This document shows, in pieces, positions 12,316 through 25,896 of a DNA stretch of 64,000 bases (the first letter of the stretch is position 1; the number at the start of each line of letters is the position of its first letter). Below the pieces are notes generated by a model. The model ran no database searches. It saw only the letters and a list, made by a program, of their open reading frames with translations, and had not been told where the DNA came from. This stretch comes from Rhizophagus irregularis (lineage: Eukaryota; Glomeromycota; Glomeromycetes; Glomerales; Glomeraceae): positions 3,022,001 through 3,086,000 of the forward strand of contig NC_089451.1 of assembly GCF_026210795.1 (NCBI RefSeq). The letters are read 5' to 3'. The translations under genes and the position numbers were made by a program.

Positions 12316-15300
12316 TGATTATAAAATAATTTAATTTGTAAATTATGTATATATAATTTAATATTATGCAAATTTAAATACAATTATGCAAATTACAAGA
12401 AACTTGTCATGTTAAAAAAAAAGAGAGTTTTTCTTATTTTAACATCTTCCATTTTTCACTTATAGTATTAATTAAAAATATCTTATTTATATATTTTAAA
12501 ATTATACTACTCATTATATGAAATTATTTGCAATATGTAAATAATTTTTATAATTTTTTTTTGATTTTATAATTAATGGTGAATATGTACACAGTCAAAG
12601 AGTATTATTATGATAAAAAAAAAAATTTTTTTTACACTTCATCATTCTTCCAATTTCATAATGTCTTCTATAATTTTCTGCTTCACTATATTTCTTGACT
12701 TATTAGTGAGTGACTTATTATCTTGCTGATAACAAAATAATTATTATATTTAACATCCATAATTTAATTTCTATTTTCAAAAATCCTTTTAGTACTTACG
12801 TCATAATTCTCACGGTATATACTTTCTGGATTGTTATTTCCTTCTTCTCTGTCTTCTATGTCTACATATTAGAAAATCATTTATAGATATAGTACCTTTT
12901 AGTAATGCATGTTATAATTTATAAATTCTGAAAAATTATTGAAAAAATTTTTATTAAAAACGTCAGAACATCACCTTTGATATGCCATCATCAGCATGGG
13001 TGGATCACAATAATTCTTCTTGCTTTTGGATGTATAGTATAGTACTTTAAGGATTTATTATTAAATCTATTATTATTGATGATTGATAAACTACAAAATA
13101 GTTAACAATCATAATTAATGTGTGTAACATAATGTTAAACCAAAATAGATTAATTCTTCAATTAATGGCTTTTGGTTTTATTTTTATTCTTATTTTTAAG
13201 AAATCTCTATAATAATATAATAACATAAAATTTCACTTTTATTGGAATAGACTGTAAGATAAGAATTATCAACAAATCAATTACAATGATGATTTTGGAA
13301 GACTATAGTGCCTTATGATTATTAATAATGGCTACCCTAATTTTTTACCAATTATAACAAAAAAGTTTCATTTCTGATATTACTAATTATTCTTGTTAAT
13401 CAAAGATAATTAAGAGACACAAAAACAGATAATATCAACTCAACATCATCTACTTTATTAATACATCAAAAGCAATTTACTTATATAATGAAACTTTGAG
13501 GACTTCTTCAGCTTATTTACTTTTATGGAAATATCCAAAATTAATTGCAAAACAAATCAAAAAACTGTTAAAAATAATTTCTCTCCCATTTATTCACATT
13601 AATTAAACTCATCATATCTTCCAAATTCTGATATAAATATTCTTTTCTTTTGTGCATCCTTGAATATTTGCAAACATCAACAACTCGGTCATCGCTTCCT
13701 ATTTATCAAATGACAAATAAATAGGGAAGGAAGATGTAATTTTTGTTATTTATTATAGTGTAAAGCTAGTAATGAAATAAAATATAATTTTATCAATATT
13801 TTATTTTATAGTAATAATATTGAATATTTTAAGCTCAAAATTCTATAAAAGCTTAGCATCAAAGATAAAAAGTTTTTATAAACAAATATTAATATTTGTA
13901 TAACATTAGTATTTACTAGAACATTTTTGGTGGACTAAAGAAATTACACTGAGATATTATTACAAATGTATTACATTTGTAATACTTTTTTATATTGTGA
14001 ACAAATAGTATGAAAGCATTCATTAAAATGAAGACATCCTTTCAAATTGAAAGCACTTATTGTTTCTATTCTTTGTTTCTTTATTTATAATAATCTTCTA
14101 TTATCATTACTTATAATATATTATGCATGTATTAATTTAAAATTATAAGAGAAATCCAAAAAGAACAAACATCTTGTGATACTTAAATTGGTATTACCAC
14201 TACTTACTTTAGGAATTAAAATACTACCAGATTTTTACAAAAATGTAAAAGGATCAAGATTTACAATTGATAAAGAGAAAAAGTTTGTTGTTCAAACTGT
14301 GATCTTTCCTGAAGAATGAAATATGTCTTAAATTTTTTTTGATTCCATCCAAAACCAAAGGAATAGCAATACTGTTTAAACTTTAAAAAACTTTAGGCCA
14401 CTTTTCAAAATACTATACAACAATATAAGAATAAGATTATTGACATTGTTGCTGGATTATGACCAGGGCATATAATAAAATGATCATTTATATGTTTAGA
14501 AAATAATGGAGTTAATATTTATTTAGAAACATTTAACTGATTACAATACATGCTTTGACAATAACTCAGCCCCTCCTATGAAAACTAATGATAATATGTT
14601 TACAAATATTATCATTATAAAGAAAAAAAAATCTCTTTCCAAAATTTTCAGTACATGTAATTTTCAGAGACAACAAAATATAGCTGTTATGTGAATTAGT
14701 GATTGTTTCACGAATGAATGTTAAGTACAGTATATTATAATATCAACACTCAGCTCTTATGAAGTAGAACTAGCTTAAAATAAGATAATACTCATTTTAC
14801 TATTGATTTCTAAGAATGCCACACTTGATAGTAGCTTTTTTCTTATTTAACTAAAGAGAAAAAGTCTTTTCCAATATCAGGATTATGTCAAATAAAATCA
14901 AAAGGATTAGATGGAAAATTTGTCAATAGACTAGCAAAAGACATGATTCATTAAGATAATATGACATAGGTTGTAAAAAATTGTTTATAAAACGAGATTT
15001 CATCTTTTTTTTTCTTAATAACATGCCATTTTATATCATTATTTAAAGGTTTTCCTATTTTAAGAGTTATTCACAAATCCTTATTTAAATCATCTTGGAA
15101 AAAATAATTAAAGGAATTAGAAAAAAGGGGAATTAGATAAATAATAAATATACTAAGCTATGACAAAGTTAATTGATTGGATAATTTCCAAGTATAATTT
15201 TAACCATTCAATAGCAAAATTAACTTGGAATTAAATAAAGTTCCAAATTAAACAAGAATAAAGACTACAAATATAAGAATTCAAATTCCAATGGTATATA

Positions 15301-15900
15301 ATAATTATCTTCACAATAATTTAAACATTATATTAAATATAATAATATTCTCATGATCTCATCTCAATCATTAAAATGATTATAATGGCATGTATAAATT
15401 TTAGTATATATATGATAAGCATTGAATTAAATGCATGCATGTATTAAAAATATGAACTATATGTTTTATTCATGGCATATTGTAAAATATATGATCCACA
15501 ACATGCATGCAGTGGGTCAAGACTCAAGATTAATACATGTGAAAAAATAAAGCATGTAATCACAAACAATTTCATGCACAACTTCCATATTGAGATTTTA
15601 TCACCCATTATGATGTTAAACTCATTATTTAGAAATATTATTTTCACTTCTACAAGTGTATTTGCCAAAGAGAGGAGAATGAACTTACTGTGAGTAATGA
15701 ATTACATTGAAAAAAGAATTGCTGCTGAACCATATGATTAAAAACACAGTAACAAAATGACACTAATTTTGCTTTCAGTAAATGTTAGTGCATAGATACT
15801 TTGAAAGCAGTACCTCCAAGTTGAAAATTGTAAATTTTTTAAACGTATGTAAGCTTGAACCTTTTGAACAAAAGATGGAGTGTTATGTTAGAAGTCTCAA
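12316..15900. other. AT-rich relic-bearing intergenic region
   Basis: No intact gene is visible. A short peptide-like stretch (about 14,200-14,325, containing LGIKILPDFYKN) hints at an old transposon, but the family cannot be named. The overlapping frames on both strands near 15.44-15.69 kb come from an ATGCATGC-rich, partly palindromic segment. Confidence 0.4.
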
Positions 15901-15929
15901 GAATATTGCCAATAATGAGGAAGATATGA

Positions 15930-16170
15930 ATAGTAGGTGAAAAGTGCACAAATCAAATGGCATAATGAATACATTCAGAAACATCATTACCAGATCAGGG
16001 ATAAGTTTTATACACAATTTCAATGCCAAGAGATTTGGCATGGCCCATATTATATATATGAAGTAAAGGCTAGTGGGATGTATAAGTTGTGGTTCTTTGG
16101 TAAAAAATATTATATATATTCAGAATCAAACATTTTACAGTTAGTCCCAACTCCCAAGTTGCCATCCTAG
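15930..16170 (+). pseudogene. Ty3/gypsy-type integrase C-terminal relic
   Basis: The 77-aa frame contains IWHGPYYIYEVKASGMYKL. This resembles the WKGPYYIHEV...GSYKL core near the C-terminus of Ty3/gypsy integrases in fungal retrotransposons. The upstream integrase region is present only as frameshifted fragments, and no LTR or reverse transcriptase was recognised nearby. Confidence 0.5.
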
Positions 16171-16247
16171 GTATGGGGTTTTAAAAAAATTTTGCGTTTT
16201 TTTCACCAGTGACATATAATGAATGACAAATAGTCCCCATTAGTAAA

Positions 16248-16505
16248 ATGAAAAACAGACTAGACAGGCGAATTAGAAAGTTTAAACTCTTCAAACTCTA
16301 CACCCACAGCTGTTACTGGACATCCAGAACCATTGAAGATATGATCCAAGATCATGTCATCCGATCAATGATGCCGGATTCACTCTACGAACCTGAACTA
16401 TATGCTGCTGTAGTGGCGAACCAAATACACACCTGTAATTTGAAATGCCAAGGTCCAGCACCTCCCGGCCAGACTTGTAAGAAGAGATTTCCTCTCTTTC
16501 AGTAA
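16248..16505 (+). pseudogene. Helitron-type Rep/helicase fragment
   Basis: The frame contains ELYAAVVANQIHTC followed by C...PGQTCKKRFP. This is the QxHxC...C(K/R)xxFP zinc-binding stretch of Helitron Rep-helicase proteins. Flanking parts of the protein are absent or out of frame. It belongs to a different part of the protein, and probably another subfamily, than the long Helitron relic at 19.8-25.4 kb. Confidence 0.5.
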
Positions 16506-16741
16506 CAAAAAAATTTTCATATATTATTTTTCCACAATGTTTGCTCATAAAGTCATACAAAGCATCATCCAAAGAAGATTCAAATGTAAAATACCAAATA
16601 TTTCAACTTCATATGAAAAGAATTCTAATGCTATATTTACTAGTAGGAAGTTTTCAAAACCTTTTAATTTATCTATTACTACTAATAGTGAAGAAAGTAG
16701 TCAAAGTAATCATCTGGATAATAATTGAAAAGAAAATATAA

Positions 16742-19450
16742 AAAAACAAAAAGAAATATTTTAAAAACTTACGAAAATTTAATCAATTATAAGAGAAATG
16801 TCAGATTTATCATAATTCCAAAATATAACAAATACTTAATCTTTAAGTTTATTTACAGATTTTATTTTTATCTCTTTTAAAAATATCAATTAAAATAAAA
16901 GATGGATTAATGGAAAACTATTTAGATAATTCCTACATATTATTTTAAATTTAATTCTTTTATTAAATTAAATTAATAATATTTCTTATTAATATTTATT
17001 TTATCTTACATATATAACAATTATAATTTTAATTTTTAATATTATACAAATTTAATATTAATAAGAAATTACTGTATTTGATATTTTTTAAATCATTCTA
17101 CAATTTTTTTCAAACTTTTGATTCTCAAATTTATATATAATTTTTTCATCTCTTGACCTGACTAGTATGATATATTCAAAAAAGATTTTGAAACAAAAAG
17201 GAATTGTTTGAAATGTATGAATAGATAGTTATTTTATTGCTGATAATTCATTTTACAGTTTAATGTACTACAACATTATTGATACAACCATATCATCTGA
17301 AACAATAGAACATGAGCTCTTCAAGAATCAATATATATATATGCATTATTAGGCATCATTTACTATAAAACTATCACATCTCCTACTGTCATGCCCAACT
17401 TTTCTGCCAAAATCATCCAGAAATACATTACAGATGAGCTTATCACTTTTTTGTGAGAATTGAACTTTAAGAAGAACTTAGAGCTCAATAACAGTGTGAT
17501 CAATAAGCAGTGGGAGCAAGAAGTGAATGGCAATGACTTCCTGGAAACTTGTAAGAAAGAGTTCATTTACTTATTGGAGAAATTTAAAATAATTAAAACT
17601 TAATGATAATTGTCTTATAGATCACAAAGGTATTAATTATATACTTGAGAAAAAGATTAAATTTCTTTAAACATCACAATTATTTTGAATGAAAACCTGA
17701 AGATTGGAGTATTATATACTTTTAAACTAGTGTAATGTAAAACTGAACTATTTAATACTAAAATTGACAGATATATAAAGTTTCAAGTTGAACAAAAAAG
17801 AGGCTGAGATTTGGTTTATAGATTCAAGAATACAAAAAATGCACCATTCATAAAAGATAATCAGAACAATGTTTTTTTATTAGCTAAATTTAAAGGTTCA
17901 CAAATGCTATAATATATTTAATAATGATATAATAGATTCTTTAATTTAAAACAAAGGTGAAAATCAACTTCAATATTATCTTTTATTAACACTAATATGA
18001 AATAATATTACTTTTTAATGGTATTTCTCTATTTAAAGGGTTTAATCAGTTGTCAGTATAGTATATTGTTATTTCTCTAATGAATTTTAACATGTAGAAT
18101 AATAAAAAATCAAAATGGATAATAATGGATGGTGAGGATTCTCAAACAATTTTTCACATCAAATCCCTCCTCAAAAGAAGAGGGAGAGGAAAAGAAAGAG
18201 AAGAGGTCAAAGGAAAAGAGAAAAATTTTGTATGAACTGTAATCAGATGCATTCATATTGTTTATTATTTTATCTCTTTTATATATGTTGCCAATTATAA
18301 ATTATAACTAGTAAATGCAAACTTCAGAATTCAATGAAAATATTGAAGTAATTTTTTCAAGGTACACATATGGTTTATTCCAAATATAGTTAAAATGTTG
18401 TAAATCAAATTTTTTAGAATATTAAATACAAATGATTATGAACTTGTCAACTATGAACATAGTATGTTATACCCAATACCAATTTTATATTGTCAATAAG
18501 AAGCCTTTCAGTAGTGAGGATGATGAACTTAATCTTTTATTACTAAAATGGAACTTTGGAAAAAAGTTTAAACAGTACTAATAATGTAGTTAAAGCTGCA
18601 CATGCTTTACAATATGCCTTTGATATCAAAAACAATCAGACAGAGTATTTCATCCACCAACTGCTACAAGAACTTATTACGCATAGTGTATAATCAAGAA
18701 AATGTATGTCTAACAAAACAAAAACCATCACATTACCATCATTTATACAAACAGCAGGAGAAACATATTTCAATGAGAAATAGCAAATTGGATAGGAATA
18801 TTTTTAATTATAGTAGCACCATTTTTTTAATTATTATTAACATCTTTTTTGAATATTTAAAGTATATATATTGTTTTCCAAATATTTTTTACAAATTACA
18901 CATTTACCCAATTGGTGGAAAATTATAAAATCTGATATTCATAATCTAATGAATAGTTTGGCTATATTGTAGTATTCCACCTTTTAAATTTATAAAATTT
19001 AATTATTGGAATTACTTAATAGAAAGACTAGAATTATTATATATTTACTATATATTAAATTATAAAATAGTTTACTCACCAAATAATGATAATAGGACAT
19101 TTGTTTTTTAAAGAAAATAAGAAAAAAAATACTAAAAAAATAATTACCAGAAGAAAAATATTGAAGCAAGTAATATCCAACTGAAGAAAGGAGGTATAAA
19201 AAACAAAAAATAATAAAAGTAAAAAAATAATCACCAGAAGAAAAACATTAATCTTATATTTAAGTATATTACTTTTATAATTATGATAAAGAAAATTTTA
19301 TAAAGAAGTTTTGGAATTACTTTCTAAAAAAATGAATTCTTATTTTACTATACATTTTATTAATAAGAATTGGATTTTTTAAAAGCATTTTACTATTAAA
19401 ATTTACATATATTAGTGAAGTAATTGAATCAATACTAGTGATATTTTTCA
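16742..19450. other. Relic-rich AT tract with no intact gene
   Basis: Peptide-like fragments appear at 17,370-17,600 on the plus strand (NFSAKIIQKYITDEL in one frame) and 18,590-18,680 (LQYAFDIKNNQTEYFIHQLL), each broken by stops. I cannot assign families. The rest is low complexity. An asparagine/lysine-rich coiled-coil-like piece follows at 19,490-19,600 (EILLNEIYERDNRIQQLK). Confidence 0.35.
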
Positions 19451-19841
19451 TGTAATAAGATTCTGATAATCTTTACTTTTGAGTATTGCCAGCTTGTTGC
19501 TGAAAATGAAATCTTGTTGAATGAAATTTATGAGAGGGATAATAGAATCCAACAACTTAAAAATAAAAAAACCAGCAAGTATCTTGCATTGCATCATCAG
19601 TTATTGTTCTTATAAGAAAACTGTAATAGATTATGAAATAAAAGAAATTCTGCATGTCAAAGGGCTGAGGGGATGGAATTTTATCACCACCAAGTTAATC
19701 TTTTTTTATTTTACAATCTTTAGTTTCAAAATATGATCACAGAAAAAAAAAAATTTTTTCAACTTTTTTTTTCAACTTATTCGTTATTTTATTTTAAACC
19801 CTGTTATTTTTTATTTTTTTTCTCTGTAAACCATTAGGAAT

Positions 19842-22800
19842 GTTTATAATGATTATTGCTATAATAATTCTTTAATTATTAATGATTCATCAATTCAAAA
19901 ATATGATCAAAACAATTTTTTTGGCATATTTGAAATAAATAATAATTCACCTGAAGAAAATGAACTTGAAATTGAATATCTTAGAAAACCTGTGATTAAT
20001 TATGAAACTTCTGATGTTTCAATGGTAATTCATGGTGATCACACAAAAAATTTACACAAATATGGAGCACCTATATCTTCTGATGTTGCCGTACTTATGA
20101 TTAGAGATGGATGTGATATTGAGCCATCAAATTGTAATATTTTACTTAGTCAATGTGAAGGAGATTACAAAAAATATCTGAATTGCACCCTTTTTATGAT
20201 CCTTTGTATTATATATTATTATTTCCAAGAGGTGATAATGGCTGGCATCCAGATTTACCTCTTCTAAGATCCAGGATAAAGAAAAGAGTAACACAAATGC
20301 AATTTTATTCTTACAGATTGCAAATTAGAAATGGTGATTGGATACAAAATACTGGTAGATTATATCAATAATATATTGTTGATCAGTATACCAAAATTAT
20401 GCAAAATCATTCAAATTATTTGAAGAAAAACCAGTTAACACTTAGAACTGAAGGAATTTTAAATGCAATACATGCAGAGAATAGTGCCAATAATATTGTA
20501 CATCATATTATTCTTCCATCATCATTTTCTGGAGAATCATGACAAATGTACCAATTATACCAAGATGCAATAGCAATTGTATATTATTTTGGCAAACCTA
20601 ATCTTTTTATTACATTTACATGTAACCCAAATGGTCAGAAATTACAAGAGAATCATTACTGTACTAAACATCTGCAGACAGACCAGACCTAACTGCTAGA
20701 GTTTTTCATATGTAATCTAAGCAACAAAATAAATATATTTTGGTTGAAATTGCAAGAAATGATGAAAGAACTTTGTGAAAGACATTGGCTTGAAGAAGTT
20801 GTTGCTTATATTTATGTAATGGCATTCCAAAAAAGAGGATTACTACATGCATATATCTTACTTATATATTCTACTAAAAGTAAAATACAATCAATAGAGA
20901 AATATGATTTATTTGTTTCTACTGAAATTCCTGATCATAAACTTAATCCTTTAGCATATGAAACTATAACAACTATAATGATGCATGGTCCATATGGTAT
21001 ACTAAATACATCATTACCATGTATGAAGGATGGTAAATGAAAAAGCATTATTCAAAAGACTTTCAAGAAACTACACAAGAAGGTCCTAATGGCTACCCAC
21101 TTTATTATCAAAAAAATAATGGTTTTTATATTGAAATTAGAAATGGAATCCAATTAGACAACAGATGGATTGTTCTTATAATATTAATAAGTTAATAGAA
21201 AAGTATAGTGCACATGTAAATGTTGAGATTTGCAATTCATTATTGGCTATCAAATATTTATATATATATATATATAAGGGTCATAATCATGCAACTGTAA
21301 CATTTTCTCAAAATATTAATAGAACAAATAATAACAAATAGCAAATTTAAATAAACCATTTAATGACATTAAAATGTATTTAGATGCATGATATGTTTCA
21401 TCATCTGAAAGTATATGGAGGATTTTTCATCATAAACTGCATGAAGGTAATCCTAAAATACAGAGATTAGCAGTTTATCTTCCAAATTATCAAATGATTA
21501 CATTTTCTGAAAATGCTAATTTACATAATATAATTAATTAATCAAGAAACTACACATAAAACAACTTTAACTGTTTGAAGAAAATGCAAATAATCCTAAT
21601 GCACAAAATTTTAATATATTGACTTTCCAATTCATTAAACCTGAAATAAAGATCAATGCAAATGGATTTGCAGAATAAATAATATAGGAACAATAGGATG
21701 ACTTTATATGGTTTAACCAACAGAAGGGTTATTCATGAATATTACTTACACATATATCAGAAGTTACATTTTTTAATAGTTTAAAAACTGTCAATGGACA
21801 AATATGCACAACTTTTAAAGAAGCTTGCATTCAGCTTGGTCTTCTTCAAGATGATTGATAATGGGATGTATATTTATATGAAGCAAGTACTGTGCAAATA
21901 AGAAAATAGCTACAACATCATTGTGCCAGCCTACAGCACCTGAATTATTATGGAATACACATAAATTGGCATTATGTGAAAATCTTTTATACAATGCACA
22001 ACAACTTTCTCCATTTCAGGCTATTATTTTAAATGATATAATAGAAAATAAAGCACTTATTCAAATAGAACATTACCTTCAATCAAATGAAACATCTTTA
22101 AAAAATTTTCCTCATATGCCAATTCCTTCAACACAAAATATATATCTCAATTCTACTGGAAAACATTTCTCTATAATATCTTACTGGCTAATATCAGGTT
22201 ACATAGTGATATTGCAATAGCAGTAGTATCTTCTGGAATTGCTATTGTTACGATAAAAAAAACGATGTGATGAAATCACGTGATATAACCATTGATCGAT
22301 GGTAATTTATTGGGACAATTAATATTACCGTTGGATGATCAACGTCATATAACGGGAGGATCAATGTTCAAAATGTTTGATATATCAAATATATCAAATA
22401 TATTAGATATATTGCACATATTAAACATATCAAACATTTTAAACATTTTTAGCTTAGTGTTTTTACATATAAATAGATGCATTATTTTTCGATGTATTTA
22501 AGATAGGTATCCAAGTCACTAAGATATTAAGTGATAATTTATTGATATTAAATAAAATATTTTATTGTAATAAATATCTTTGGTTATCTCATTGTTATTT
22601 GTCGTCATATACACTTAACCTGTTGTTTTATTGTCATTTATTGTCATAATCCTTTATTTGTGTCTGATCATATTTGCCATTGGGAGTGCAATACCTTATT
22701 CACATCTGATCGGATTTGAAGTAATTTTGGTCAATTGTAATTTATAGATATTATTGTGTTTATTAACTTTGCGTTATATATCATCATATTACTTATACTT

Positions 22801-25446
22801 ATATACCTTCTGCTTACCAAATAATCTTTTGTTTATATTAATAAACAATAAAAGAACTGATATTAACACTATTTTATTATTAAGTGGTGGTAGAACAGCA
22901 CATTTTAGGTTTAAAATCCCTTCAAAAATAGATGAATTTTTAACATGTAATATTTTTTGTAATATCCAATTGGCATGTTTAATTAATATAGCAAAACTTT
23001 TCATTTGGGATGAAGCTCTTATGATGTACAAGTTTGTATTTGAAGCAGTTGACTGATCATGATATTACACTGCTAAAGTACTGCTAGGATATTTTTCACA
23101 ATTAAAAGTGAAAACTATTTCTCAAAAGAAATCTAAGAGTTTTAAGTTAGCAAAACACACTCTTTACAATTCCTTGAATATATTGACACAACCAATACTT
23201 GACTATAATATCAATGGGTTTAATCTTCAAATGGATAATAATGAGTTATGGTATTATTCCATTTATTTCTGTGATGTTAGGTGATCTTCCTGAAAATGCT
23301 GTGGTAACTTTTGACATTTAATTCCGCTAATTGTAGTTGCCCTATCATCAGTATTTGATAGAAAATGAAAATTGAATAATGTAGAGTTAACAGATGATCA
23401 AATTATTTTGAGGATACTAATAACTATGAAACTTTTGTTTAGCAGGGGCTTGCACAATGGTATTCTTTACATAAAATAAAGAACATTTTTTGGATTATCT
23501 GTAAGTATCATGTGTATTGTTAAAAAAAAATGTTTAATCATGTTAATCATGTCAATTTACTAATAATATTCATTCAACAATATATTATAGTCACTTAAAT
23601 ATTTGCTTGTCAATAATTCCTGATTGGATGCATCACCTTGAATTGGGATTGTTTAATTACCAAGTGATTTACACAAGAGAGATGTTGAAAGAAATATGTG
23701 AGCAAACAGCAGTCAATGTTCATTTAGCTAAAATCTGCTAAAAATGAGTTGGAGAATATTAAGCAGTTTACTGTTGATGAATTCCAAAATATGATAAAGG
23801 TGTTTATTTTTGTCATTGAAGAAATAATTATTAAATATCATAAAGAAACAATGAATGCAAATCAAGCTAATAAGCTGATGAATCATTGGTTGACATGTTT
23901 TATTACTGGAATAAGATGTATCTGTCAGTCAATGGAAATATTTTTTAAAATTGGAGCTGGAGACTTTTAAAGTATAAAGATTAGTAATTTATTTTGTGTT
24001 TATTAACAATTGACATGTTTAACATGATATTTTATTTTATTTGTAAAATCTAATTATAACTTGGGCAAAATGGTTTATAAAGCTTTTTAAAAGTATTCAT
24101 CATCAGAACTTCAGTTGCCTAAACTCCATAATTGGTGTTAACATGTCATCATGGCTATTAAAGAGTATGGGCAATTAACAGTTTATTGGCATAATTTTAC
24201 TGAATGATCTTAAAGGAACAATTTTTTGTATAACAATTAGTATAAGTTGATTTTTTCACTAAAAACTGAACAAGCTTTCATTTAACAATCAGAATCAGTC
24301 AATTTTTGTGATTGATTTTACTGATATTTGCCATTGGTCAAAAAATGTGATGAATCACATAACCAACCAGCAAAAATCATGCTGAAAGCTCTTAATGGTT
24401 GAAAGTTTTGATTTTGACCCATGATATTTTCTAAATAATAGTTTAATTTTGATGTAAAAAGAGAATTTATACATAAAAAATTAGTAAATATAGCACATTA
24501 AAATGTAATTAATGTAATCTATATTATTATTAATCTATAATATAGTAATTTATAATAAAATATTAAATGTAAATTAATAATTAATACAATGATATTATGA
24601 AAAATTTGATTATATTAAATCCTTAAAAAACTTAAAACCTTTCAGAATTCTTTGAACTTTTAATTCTAAGGATCTGCTGAGGTGGAAAATAAGGATTTCA
24701 CATGGATAATAACTCCTAAAACATTACTGACGATATACAATCAATTCTGATACAGAGGATATGATTACTCTTCCTTCCAATATAGTAATAACTAAAGGAA
24801 CTTTAAGAAACCTGATTGATTTGTTTACCCAGATTTAGTTGATAATTGTGGCATGTTAACTATATGGTTAGTAAGCAATTTTAGCATCATTTCAGAAATA
24901 ATAATAGAGCAAATTCCTGCAAATTTGTTTCATATCCCAATGCTGACTACATAAATTTACTAGAAGATGCAGTAGAACAGCCTCAACTTTATTCATCTGA
25001 ATTTTAAAATCTTTAAAAATTCTTGAACCCCCTTCTGGTGAGTTGAAATTAAAGATAGGAGTACCAATTATACTTCTATGAAATTTAAACCTATTTGAAG
25101 GCCTCTGCAATGGAACTAGACTGATCTGTCATGGACTTCAAAGAAAAGTTATTGATGCTGAAATTGTAAAATATTCACATATTAGTAAACATGTATTTAT
25201 TCCACATATTACACTTACAACATCAGAAACCAAACTGCCCTTTGTTTTAGGTCATCAACAGCTTCCTGTACATGTTGCATTTGCAATGGCAATTAATAAA
25301 TCACAAGGAAAAACTTCAGGCAGGGTTGGTGTTTACCTACCTGAACATGTTTTTTAACCTCATATCAATACATTAAGGTTCTTATAGACAATAGTGACAA
25401 TTCTATTACAACAAACATTGTATATTATGAAAGATTTTACTCTATA
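19842..25446 (+). mobile_element. Dead Helitron with Rep (HUH) and Pif1-like helicase
   Basis: Translated pieces follow the order of a Helitron transposase across many frameshifts and stops. They are: the N-terminal Helitron-like domain (19,990-20,600, with YYILLFPRGDNGWHPDLPLL and LFITFTCNPN); the Rep HUH region near 20,830 (FQKRGLLHAYILL, where the second histidine of HxH has become tyrosine); a tyrosine-rich KYLYIYIYKGHN near 21,250; and helicase pieces. The helicase pieces are FLYNILLANIRLHSDIAIAV at 22,170-22,240, LLLSGGRTAHFRFKIP then WDEA at 22,875-23,020, LPSNIVI near 24,780, and AFAMAINKSQGKTSGRVGVY near 25,275-25,345. A 623-bp LTR splits the helicase. The P-loop region is degraded. 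It is non-functional but nearly full length. Confidence 0.85.
22246..22868. mobile_element. Solo LTR inserted in the Helitron helicase
   Basis: The element starts TGTTA and ends TAACA and is flanked by the direct repeat CTAT (22242-22245 and 22869-22872). Removing the LTR and one CTAT restores an uninterrupted helicase reading, S-G-I-A-I-L-L-L-S-G-G-R-T-A-H, exactly as expected for this family. Size, TG...CA ends and 4-bp duplication fit an LTR retrotransposon of Ty3 or Ty1 type. No internal coding region remains, so it is a solo LTR. Orientation is not established. Confidence 0.85.
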
Positions 25447-25689
25447 AATAGAATTTGTATTTAATTGTAACATTTTATATGTAATATAGTAATAACATTT
25501 TATATGTAACATTTACATTACATGATTGCAATAAAGATATGATTATCTAATTTTTTTTTGTCTTATACTTATACAATTGTAATGATATCAGTAGAAAATC
25601 TGGAAATGTTTGCATTACAAATCAGGTATGCTGCAAATATATTGCTATATTACTCTCTTCCTTTAATCATTATGGCACCCTCCATTCCC

Positions 25690-25716
25690 TGGCATAGCAT
25701 GATGGGCTACACCTAG
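25690..25716 (+). repeat. Candidate Helitron 3' terminus
   Basis: A short TAGC...GCTA stem is followed by ACACCTAG and then T. This fits a Helitron 3' end (hairpin then CTRR, followed by host T), about 270 bp past the last helicase residues. The stem is only 4 bp, so the call is weak. Confidence 0.3.
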
Positions 25717-25896
25717 TATTTTAATAAAATATATATTGTAGTGATAAAAGAAGATAATAGCGAACAAAAGACACCAATAATAAGTTTATATTCTGAATAA
25801 TTGTAAATTTTCTTTCTTTTCTTTCATTTAGTTATTTTTATCTATAAAAATAAAATTATTTACAGTAAATTATTAGTAAATTAAACATGCAAAAAG

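Noticed and set aside
15444-15693. Overlapping frames on both strands as a gene
   Set aside because: They fall in a partly palindromic ATGCATGC-rich segment with no domain or splice context.
22754-23056. 100-aa frame as a distinct gene
   Set aside because: Its first part is LTR sequence and its second part is the Helitron helicase continuing after the insertion.
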